Below are positions 16,029 to 21,571 of a DNA stretch of 24,080 bases, one piece after another (the stretch's first letter is position 1; the number at the start of each line of letters is the position of its first letter). The notes under the pieces are model-generated. The model searched no databases, was not told the DNA's origin, and saw nothing but the letters and a program-made list of their open reading frames with translations. Origin of the DNA: an uncultured Lachnospiraceae bacterium (GTDB lineage: Bacteria > Bacillota > Clostridia > Lachnospirales > Lachnospiraceae); assembly GCA_945787485.1 (NCBI GenBank), contig CALZHV010000008.1:1-24080 (forward strand), given 5' to 3'. The translations under genes and the position numbers were made by a program.

Positions 16029-17075
16029 GTGAGCAGATGGGAAGATAACGTAAGAAAGGTTGTGCCTTACGTACCGGGTGAACAACCAAAATGTACGGAT
16101 ATAATAAAGCTAAATACTAACGAGAATCCTTATGGACCATCTCCAAAGGTAATGGAAAAAACGATAGAATTAGAAAAATTAAGACTTTATCCGGATGATA
16201 AGGCTACATTGCTTGTTGAGGCTATTGCAGATTATCACAATGTTAAACCAAGTCAGGTGTTTGTAGGAGTTGGTTCAGATGATGTTATTGCGATGGCATT
16301 CATGACTTTTTTCAATTCTGATAAGGAAATTCTTTTTCCGGATATAACGTATTCATTTTATGATGTATGGGCTGAGCTTTTCAGGATTCCTTATAAAAGG
16401 ATAGCGGTGGATGATAATTTCAGAATAAAGAGGGAAGATTATTATTGTGAAAATGGTGGTATAATTTTTCCTAATCCAAATGCTCCGACAGGTATTGTCG
16501 AGAGCCTGGACTTTGTAGAGGATATAGTGAAAAACAATACTGATTCATGCGTTATTGTAGATGAAGCCTATATTGATTTTGGTGGTGAAAGCGCATTGTC
16601 GCTTGTTGATAAATATGATAACCTCCTTGTTGTAAGAACATTTTCCAAATCAAGGTCAATGGCCGGTATACGTATAGGATACGCCATAGGCTGTGAAAAG
16701 CTTATCAAGTTCATGAATGATGTAAAATTTTCGTACAATTCGTATACCATGAATATGCCGTCTATTATTCTTGGAGCAGAAAGTATTGCTGATGAAGAAT
16801 ATTTTAGAAGTACCGTAAATAAGGTTATTGAAACGAGAGAATATTTCGTAGAAGAAATAGCAAAACTTGGATTTACATGCCTTCCGTCAGCAGCTAATTT
16901 CGTATTTATGACTCATGAGAGCTTACAGGCAAAAGAGATATTTGAAAAAGCAAAAGAAAACAAGATATATGTCAGATATTTCAACAAACCGAGAATTGAT
17001 AATTATTTAAGAGTAACAATAGGTACAAAAGAGCAAATGGATACATTTATTGAATTCTTAAAATCACTTGTATGA
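16029..17075 (+). CDS. hisC: Histidinol-phosphate aminotransferase
   Basis: HisC is the PLP enzyme that transaminates imidazole-acetol phosphate with glutamate in histidine synthesis. I place the start at GTG 16029 (348 aa): AAAAGGAG (16013-16020) lies 8 nt upstream, the family typically begins M-S-x-W-E-D-N-V-R-K, and the alternative GTG at 16020 overlaps the Shine-Dalgarno. Conserved features are LNTNENPYGPSP (28-39), PNPNAPTG (148-155), VDEAYIDF (177-184) and the PLP lysine in TFSKSRSMAGIRIGYA (Lys207). The C-terminal Arg in YLRVTIGT binds the substrate phosphate in the family. It stands alone with its own promoter and terminator, away from other his genes. Some relatives act on aromatic amino acids, so a broader role is possible. 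Confidence 0.94.
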   Translation: MSRWEDNVRKVVPYVPGEQPKCTDIIKLNTNENPYGPSPKVMEKTIELEKLRLYPDDKATLLVEAIADYHNVKPSQVFVGVGSDDVIAMAFMTFFNSDKEILFPDITYSFYDVWAELFRIPYKRIAVDDNFRIKREDYYCENGGIIFPNPNAPTGIVESLDFVEDIVKNNTDSCVIVDEAYIDFGGESALSLVDKYDNLLVVRTFSKSRSMAGIRIGYAIGCEKLIKFMNDVKFSYNSYTMNMPSIILGAESIADEEYFRSTVNKVIETREYFVEEIAKLGFTCLPSAANFVFMTHESLQAKEIFEKAKENKIYVRYFNKPRIDNYLRVTIGTKEQMDTFIEFLKSLV

Positions 17076-17097
17076 AATAAAAAAATATAAAGATTAT

Positions 17098-17133
17098 ACC
17101 CTCTGTGCAGTATAAATGGCACAGAGGGTTTTG
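17098..17133 (+). terminator. Intrinsic terminator of hisC
   Basis: ACCCTCTGTGC (17098-17108) pairs perfectly with GCACAGAGGGT (17119-17129), with a 10-nt loop and a following TTTT. Confidence 0.9.
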
Positions 17134-17165
17134 TGTTATGTAAACTAAATAGTACAAATTGTAAA

Positions 17166-17194
17166 TTGTCATATTAAATCAAAAATGTTATTAT
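17166..17194 (+). promoter_or_regulatory. Promoter of the DUF5688-like gene
   Basis: TTGTCA (17166-17171), 17-bp spacer, TATTAT (17189-17194), with a TGn extension (17186-17188). The leader from about 17201 begins with a 7-bp hairpin, GCAAATA (17205-17211) with TATTTGC (17217-17223). Confidence 0.6.
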
Positions 17195-17287
17195 TTCATT
17201 AATCGCAAATATTCTTTATTTGCTATTTCTTATTTATTCCCAATTTATAAGGTTGATGAAAATTTAATTATTGCATAAGGAGAAAAA

Positions 17288-18172
17288 ATGAATAAATTTA
17301 ATGAATTTGTAGATTATATTGTAGATAATATTACTGATTATCTTATGAGAGATGATATTGAAAAAATCGAAGTACAAAAAACAAGGAAGAACAACAATTG
17401 TATTTTTACAGGAATGCTTATTTTTTTAAAAGATAATAATTTGCAACCTAATATTTATCTTGAGCCGTTTTACAATGATTATAAATCAGGCAAAGATTTA
17501 GATGATATTTTGCAAGCTATGGCATCTGATTTTAACCAGGCATTAAATAATATGATTACAGTCAGCGAAGATATTTTGTCTGAGGAACAAATTAAAAGAA
17601 AATGTTTTTTGAAGCTTGTAAATTATAAAAAAAATGAAGAAGAATTAGAGCATGCTCCGTACATTCCGTTTCATGACCTGGCTATAACATTCTGGTGTCT
17701 TGTAGATGATGAAGGAAATTCTATATCTTCTTTCATGATTAATCAAAAACATATGGATTTATGGGATATTTCTGTTGAGGAGCTTTATTGCTATGCAAAG
17801 AAAAATACCACAGAGTTATTTCCAATGCTGTTTACGAGATTAGACAAGATGTTGAGAGGCATTGTCAATGTTGACAATATGACAAAAGAAATAGAAATGT
17901 ATATTCTTACAAACAGACAAAACATAAATGGAAGTATTTACATGACTTACAAAAAAGTGATGGAAGATGTTTCTGAACAAATAGGAGCAAATATGTTTAT
18001 TATTCCTTCAAGCATAAATGAAGTTTTGATATTGCCTGATAAAGGTAATATCGATAAAAAATATATAGAAGGACTTGTAAAAGATGTAAATGAAAATGTT
18101 GTTTCGCCGTTGGAATTTTTGTCAAATACTGTTTATTATTACGATTGCAAGACCAAAACGATTGAAATATAA
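17288..18172 (+). CDS. DUF5688-like protein, function unknown
   Basis: The 294-aa soluble protein has no signal peptide or membrane segment. The N-terminal half begins with an amphipathic helix and a YLEPFYNDYKSGKDLDDIL segment (about 56-74). It continues with a LVNYKKNEEELEHAPYIPFHDLAITF region (about 110-135). The pattern 'L..aP....hDLA..f' is what I associate with DUF5688, a family abundant and often multi-copy in Lachnospiraceae. The C-terminal half includes MYILTNRQNINGSIYM and a conserved-looking FIIPSSINEVLILPD block near 237-251. No catalytic motif is evident. AAGGAG (17277-17282) sets the start. It has its own promoter and no close partner, so context gives no hint of function. The family call is from memory of the pattern. 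Confidence 0.7.
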   Translation: MNKFNEFVDYIVDNITDYLMRDDIEKIEVQKTRKNNNCIFTGMLIFLKDNNLQPNIYLEPFYNDYKSGKDLDDILQAMASDFNQALNNMITVSEDILSEEQIKRKCFLKLVNYKKNEEELEHAPYIPFHDLAITFWCLVDDEGNSISSFMINQKHMDLWDISVEELYCYAKKNTTELFPMLFTRLDKMLRGIVNVDNMTKEIEMYILTNRQNINGSIYMTYKKVMEDVSEQIGANMFIIPSSINEVLILPDKGNIDKKYIEGLVKDVNENVVSPLEFLSNTVYYYDCKTKTIEI

Positions 18173-18175
18173 ATC

Positions 18176-18204
18176 TTGACTAAAGTATGTGGTTATGCTA
18201 TTTT
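18176..18204 (+). promoter_or_regulatory. Promoter of the cold-shock protein gene
   Basis: TTGACT (18176-18181), 17-bp spacer, TATTTT (18199-18204), preceded by TGC as an extended -10. A start near 18211 gives a leader of only about 40 nt, much shorter than the long thermosensing leader of E. coli cspA. Confidence 0.6.
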
Positions 18205-18249
18205 TATTTTGTTATTTTATATAGCAATTTTTAATTTGGAGGATTTATC

Positions 18250-18450
18250 ATGACAAAGGGTACGGTAAAATGGTTTAACAATCAGAAGGGATTTGGATTT
18301 ATCACTGATGAGACAGGTAAGGATGTATTTGTTCATTTTACAGGTCTTAATATGGAAGGATTCAAGACTCTTGAGGAAAACCAATCTGTAGAGTTTGATG
18401 TTGTTGACGGAGAAAAGGGACCACAGGCTGTTAACGTAACAGTAGTTTAG
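18250..18450 (+). CDS. Cold-shock domain protein (CspA/CspB family)
   Basis: The 66-aa protein is a single OB-fold nucleic-acid chaperone. RNP1 is KGFGFI (14-19) and RNP2 is VFVHF (27-31), with the typical start M-T-K-G-T-V-K-W-F-N and the conserved GPQAVNV near the C-terminus. Such proteins bind single-stranded RNA and DNA and melt mRNA structure, in cold or in exponential growth. TTTGGAGGATT (18235-18245) supplies the ribosome binding site. It is a single-gene unit with its own promoter; the terminator at 18544-18581 leaves a 3' untranslated region of about 95 nt, which is long for such a small gene. Which paralogue it is cannot be told from the sequence. Confidence 0.96.
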   Translation: MTKGTVKWFNNQKGFGFITDETGKDVFVHFTGLNMEGFKTLEENQSVEFDVVDGEKGPQAVNVTVV

Positions 18451-18543
18451 TTCACGTCAGTTTAAATGATTATCACAGTACCTAGTTTTCATATATTATG
18501 ATTTGGGATTGATACATTATTTAGTAAAGCAATATTAATTATC

Positions 18544-18581
18544 AGTAAGGGGCTATTATTTATAATAGCCCCTTACTTTTG
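18544..18581 (+). terminator. Very strong intrinsic terminator after the cold-shock gene
   Basis: AGTAAGGGGCTATTAT (18544-18559) is an exact inverted repeat of 18562-18577, followed by TTTTG. The effective hairpin is 15 bp with a 4-nt loop. Between the stop at 18450 and this stem I see only unstructured AT-rich sequence. Confidence 0.92.
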
Positions 18582-18586
18582 TTGTT

Positions 18587-18648
18587 GGGGCAGGGCCCCG
18601 TTTGGCAAAAAGAAAACTTGGATATATAGAATGAGTATATAGCCAAAC
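18587..18648. repeat. Cluster of inverted repeats between the cold-shock terminator and the IS element
   Basis: GGGGC (18587-18591) and GCCCC (18595-18599) form a tight GC hairpin. TTGG-A-TATATA (18618-18628) pairs with TATATA-G-CCAA (18636-18646), 10 of 11 positions, around a 7-nt loop. GTTTGGC (18600-18606) could compete for GCCAAAC (18642-18648). The patch may belong to the IS left end or be older intergenic structure. Confidence 0.45.
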
Positions 18649-18653
18649 AAATA

Positions 18654-18676
18654 AACCACCTGCTATGCGGGTGGTT
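18654..18676. repeat. IS left-end hairpin
   Basis: AACCACCTGC (18654-18663), loop TAT, GCGGGTGGTT (18667-18676), with one T-G mismatch on DNA (wobble in RNA). This is the subterminal structure that TnpA would bind. Confidence 0.8.
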
Positions 18677-18690
18677 GAAAATGCTTTAGC

Positions 18691-18756
18691 TTACAGTAAA
18701 AAACCTCCAGTGATATAATTATGTTGGTTCGCCAACCACATAAAAACACAGGAGGT
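18691..18756 (+). promoter_or_regulatory. tnpA promoter nested between an anti-Shine-Dalgarno arm and the Shine-Dalgarno
   Basis: ACCTCCAGTG (18703-18712) is complementary at 9 of 10 positions to CACAGGAGGT (18747-18756), which contains the tnpA Shine-Dalgarno. Between them lies a GTTGG-TTCG-CCAAC hairpin (18723-18736). TATAAT (18714-18719), with a TGA extension and a weak -35 TTACAG (18691-18696) at 17 bp, lies between the arms. A start near 18726 would exclude the anti-SD arm. Read-through RNA would include it and mask the ribosome binding site. Confidence 0.6.
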
Positions 18757-18762
18757 ATCCAA

Positions 18763-19233
18763 ATGGATGTAAATAGTTTATCACATACAAAGTGGAATTG
18801 TAAGTATCATATTGTATTTGCGCCAAAATTTCGAAGAAAGGTAGCATATGGACAATTAAAACAAGATATTGCGAATATATTGAGTATGCTTTGTAAAAGA
18901 AAAGGTGTGAATATTGTGGAAGCAGAAATATGTCCCGATCATGTACACATGCTTGTTGAAATACCGCCAAGTATAAGTGTATCGAGTTTTGTGGGATATT
19001 TAAAAGGGAAAAGTACATTGATGATATTTGAGAGACATGCCAATTTGAAGTATAAATTTGGAAATCGGCATTTTTGGTGTAGAGGGTATTATGTTGATAC
19101 AGTAGGAAAAAATGCAAAGAAAATTCAAGAGTATATACAAAATCAATTAAAGGAAGATCTTGAATATGATCAAATGTCTTTGAAGGAGTATGTAGACCCG
19201 TTTACGGGTGAGCCGGTAAAAAGTAACAAATAA
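18763..19233 (+). CDS. tnpA: IS200/IS605 family Y1 transposase TnpA
   Basis: TnpA is a small HUH single-strand endonuclease that excises and inserts the element as single-stranded DNA. The 156-aa product begins MDVNSLSHTKWNCKYHIVF, typical for this subgroup. It has the HUH motif as His60-Val-His62 (PDHVHMLVEIPP), the SVSSFVGYLKGKS helix (72-84), RHFWCRGYYVDTVG (102-115), and the catalytic tyrosine at Tyr124 in KKIQEYIQNQL. The start is ATG 18763 with GGAGG (18751-18755) 7 nt upstream; an in-frame ATG at 18721 lies inside the upstream hairpin and lacks a ribosome binding site. The gene looks intact, so the transposase is probably active. Confidence 0.95.
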   Translation: MDVNSLSHTKWNCKYHIVFAPKFRRKVAYGQLKQDIANILSMLCKRKGVNIVEAEICPDHVHMLVEIPPSISVSSFVGYLKGKSTLMIFERHANLKYKFGNRHFWCRGYYVDTVGKNAKKIQEYIQNQLKEDLEYDQMSLKEYVDPFTGEPVKSNK

Positions 19234-19236
19234 ATA

Positions 19237-19335
19237 GAGCCCTTTAGGGCTCAGTGAGTAAATGATGTTGCGGCTGGCGAACCATTTCAATGAGTCTTTA
19301 GACTCCAGAGCCGGTAATAAGCCCTTATAGGGCTT
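19237..19335. repeat. Series of short hairpins in the IS 3' region
   Basis: Three palindromes with similar loops follow tnpA: GAGCCC-TTTA-GGGCTC (19237-19252), GAGTC-TTTA-GACTC (19292-19305) and AAGCCC-TTATA-GGGCTT (19319-19335). CGGCT (19271-19275) and AGCCG (19309-19313) can enclose the second. No T-tract follows any of them, so they are not obvious terminators. Confidence 0.65.
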
Positions 19336-19340
19336 GAACA

Positions 19341-19363
19341 AACCACCGGCTAAGCCGGTGGTT
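19341..19363. repeat. IS right-end hairpin
   Basis: AACCACCGGC (19341-19350), loop TAA, GCCGGTGGTT (19354-19363): a perfect 10-bp stem matching the outer seven pairs of the left-end hairpin. Confidence 0.82.
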
Positions 19364-19423
19364 CTGATTGGAAATTTGTATTTGATAATAGAAGATCATC
19401 GCAAAAAAAGTAAAAAAAATAAG

Positions 19424-19452
19424 TTGACGACATGCTGACTTTTTGGTATTAT
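19424..19452 (+). promoter_or_regulatory. Strong promoter of the membrane protein-glycosyltransferase operon
   Basis: TTGACG (19424-19429), 17-bp spacer, TATTAT (19447-19452) with TGG extension (19444-19446). A start near 19459 gives a leader of about 50 nt. It lies about 60 bp outside the IS right hairpin. Confidence 0.68.
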
Positions 19453-19510
19453 ATTAAGGTTACTCAAAAATAATTAGTAACATTGATTATAAAAGAAAGA
19501 GGGGTTAAAC

Positions 19511-20812
19511 ATGCAAAAAATAAAAAGCTGTTGTAAATATATAATTACATTTGTTTTGGCAGTATGTTTGTTGATGGGTGTGCTTGTTTTAATTGCCATG
19601 ATTCCCCGTTCGTATATTAAAGATAATATGGAAGAATCTGCAAAATATTTGTGTGATGGAGACGTTTTTGATGAAATTATAGATGATATAAGTGGCAGTA
19701 AGTATGATCACTATGCAGATTCCATTCTTTTGGCAATAAATTACCAATATGACAATGAAAAACCACTCACTTCTGTTATGTGGTCCTCATATTATTATAA
19801 TAAATATCAAAATGAAAATGTAAACCTGCTTGATGCAGTTACAAATGACCGGGAAGCAAACCAGCAATATTTAAGATATTGGCATGGTTCAAATGCAATA
19901 GTTAGACCTCTTCTTGTAATATTTCATATTAAACAAATATATATACTAAATGGAATTCTTTTGATTGCACTTATTATAGCTAATACCATTATCTTAATAA
20001 GAAAGAAAGCATATATTCCTATTGTCGGTTTGATAGCCGGATTGGTAGGAACATCCTTCTGGTTTGTTCCGTTTTCATTAGAGTATACGTGGACATTTAT
20101 GTTGATGCTGATTATTTTGCCGGTTTGTGTTTTACTTGCTTATAATGATAAAGAAGATAAGCTTGGATTGGTTTTTATGCTTAGCGGTATTCTCACAAAT
20201 TATTTGGATTTTCTTACGACAGAAACACTGACATTTACTGTTCCTTTATTGCTGGTATTATGGATACTGCAAAACCGGGGTAAATTTGAAAATACTAAGC
20301 AGATGCTTGTAAAAGCTGCAAAATGGATTGCAGCCTGGACATTTGGATATATAGGAATGTGGCTGATGAAGTGGATTATTGCTTCCATAGTATTGGGGGA
20401 AAATGTTTTGCCGTATATATCCACTCATGTTAGTGAAAGAATCGGTGGAAATATCGGTGTTGGTCCTATAAAGTATGTTTTTGGCGCAATATGGAGGAAT
20501 ATGCAATGTTTATTTCCTTTAGAATATGGTATAATAGGCACATTTATAGGTATTGCTATTATTGTGTTTGTTAGTTACACAGGTTATGTTTATCATGCAG
20601 ATAATATAGATGTAAAAGGATTATTTCCGTATATTATTGTAGGAATGATTCCTTATATAAGGTATGTAGTGTTGTTAAATCATTCTTACATACATCACTT
20701 TTTTACCTATAGAGCTCAGCTGGCTACGATTCTGGCAATTGTGCTGTTGGTTGATAAGCTTGTTGATGGGAGGTGGCCGGTAAGTGTTAATAAAAGAAAA
20801 AGAAAGCCTTGA
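19511..20812 (+). CDS. Polytopic membrane protein, possible GT-C-like transferase, function unknown
   Basis: The 433-aa protein has an N-terminal membrane helix (about 10-30), then a roughly 110-residue non-membrane region (31-140) containing NQQYLRYWHGSNAIVRPL. About nine further hydrophobic helices follow (about 143-163, 168-186, 192-210, 218-235, 240-254, 271-295, 338-358, 371-389, 402-416) and a basic C-terminal tail. A large loop between TM1 and TM2 plus many helices is the layout of GT-C glycosyltransferases that use polyprenyl-phosphate sugars. However, I see no definite DxD or other diagnostic motif, so this is inference, helped by the overlapping GT2 gene. NHSYIHHFFTYRAQL (390-404) is a striking His/Tyr-rich motif before the last helix and may be functional. 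GAAAGAGGGG (about 19495-19504) precedes the ATG. Confidence 0.8.
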   Translation: MQKIKSCCKYIITFVLAVCLLMGVLVLIAMIPRSYIKDNMEESAKYLCDGDVFDEIIDDISGSKYDHYADSILLAINYQYDNEKPLTSVMWSSYYYNKYQNENVNLLDAVTNDREANQQYLRYWHGSNAIVRPLLVIFHIKQIYILNGILLIALIIANTIILIRKKAYIPIVGLIAGLVGTSFWFVPFSLEYTWTFMLMLIILPVCVLLAYNDKEDKLGLVFMLSGILTNYLDFLTTETLTFTVPLLLVLWILQNRGKFENTKQMLVKAAKWIAAWTFGYIGMWLMKWIIASIVLGENVLPYISTHVSERIGGNIGVGPIKYVFGAIWRNMQCLFPLEYGIIGTFIGIAIIVFVSYTGYVYHADNIDVKGLFPYIIVGMIPYIRYVVLLNHSYIHHFFTYRAQLATILAIVLLVDKLVDGRWPVSVNKRKRKP

Positions 20813-21506
20813 GCTTAGTGTGATAATGCCTTGTTTAAATGAGGCAGAAGCAGTCGGCCACTGCATTGCAGATGCATTTCAATTTATGGAAAAGCATAAT
20901 ATAAGGGGAGAAGTTTTAGTTGTTGATAATGAATCGGAAGATGCTTCTGCCAGGGTCGCCGAAAGCCATGGAGCAAGAGTTGTCAGAGAATCCCGGCGGG
21001 GATATGGAAGGGCGATTCGAACAGGTATTGCCAATAGCAGAGGAAGAATTCTTATTATTGGAGATGCAGATACCACATATGATTTTGAACATTTGGAAAA
21101 AATGTATTTGCTTTTGGCAAAGGATAAATGCGATATGGTGATAGGCAATCGTTTTGCCGGAGGCATAGAAAAGGGTGCAATGCCAATAATACATATGCTT
21201 GGAGTGAGATTTTTATCATATTGCGGAAGAAAGAAATTTGGAGTAGATGTCTATGACTTTCATTGTGGTCTGCGGGCATTAAGCAGAAAGTCAGCAGAAA
21301 AACTTAACTTTTTTACCGGAGGAATGGAATTTGCTACAGAATTTATTGCTGTAGCAGCTGAAAAAAAATTGCGAATAAGACAAATTCCGGTTAAATTAAG
21401 AAAATGTGAATGTAAACGTAAATCAAAGCTTAGAACAGTAAGAGATGGCTTACGTCATTTGAGATATATAGTAACCCGTGGTAATAACCTATATAAACAT
21501 GGTTAA
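20784..21506 (+). CDS. GT2 family glycosyltransferase, DPM/ArnC-like (polyprenyl-phosphate sugar synthase type)
   Basis: The 240-aa GT-A enzyme would transfer a sugar from a nucleotide donor, probably to a polyprenyl phosphate on the cytoplasmic face. Seen motifs: SVIMPCLNEAE (12-22), VVDNESEDAS (46-55), GYGRAIRTGI (73-82), the metal-binding DAD in GDADTTYDF (93-101, Asp94 and Asp96), GNRF and DFHCGLRALS. These fit the DPM1/DPG-synthase-like group. No C-terminal membrane helices are present, unlike ArnC or GtrB, so it would be a soluble or peripheral form. GTG 20784 is supported by GGGAGG (20768-20773) and gives a 29-bp overlap with the membrane protein gene, implying coupled translation and a joint role. 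The donor sugar is unknown. Confidence 0.88.
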   Translation: MLIKEKESLELSVIMPCLNEAEAVGHCIADAFQFMEKHNIRGEVLVVDNESEDASARVAESHGARVVRESRRGYGRAIRTGIANSRGRILIIGDADTTYDFEHLEKMYLLLAKDKCDMVIGNRFAGGIEKGAMPIIHMLGVRFLSYCGRKKFGVDVYDFHCGLRALSRKSAEKLNFFTGGMEFATEFIAVAAEKKLRIRQIPVKLRKCECKRKSKLRTVRDGLRHLRYIVTRGNNLYKHG

Positions 21507-21571
21507 TAAAGATTATTCAAAGATTATATGTAATGTGATTTAGAGTAAATAAAATATAAGGAGGAGAAAAT

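Larger units (their letters stand above)
18654..19363 (+). mobile_element. IS200/IS605-family insertion sequence, IS200 type (tnpA only)
   Basis: The element contains a Y1 transposase gene flanked by subterminal imperfect palindromes rather than terminal inverted repeats, as in this family. The left hairpin (18654-18676) has a 10-bp stem with loop TAT and the right hairpin (19341-19363) a 10-bp stem with loop TAA. Both stems share AACCACC/GGTGGTT. Coordinates mark the outer hairpin edges; the true cleavage sites should lie some bases outside and cannot be fixed here. No tnpB and no target duplication are present, which fits IS200. It sits in the gap between the cold-shock gene and the membrane-protein operon and breaks no gene. 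Confidence 0.88.

Noticed and set aside
16020..16031. GTG 16020 as the hisC start
   Set aside because: It overlaps the Shine-Dalgarno AAAAGGAG; GTG 16029 has proper spacing and fits the family N-terminus.
18721..18762. ATG 18721 as the tnpA start
   Set aside because: It lies in the leader hairpin, has no ribosome binding site and adds residues not found in the family.
18654..19363. TnpB/omega-RNA-bearing IS605 element
   Set aside because: No tnpB-like coding sequence is present on either strand around the element; it is a tnpA-only IS200 type.
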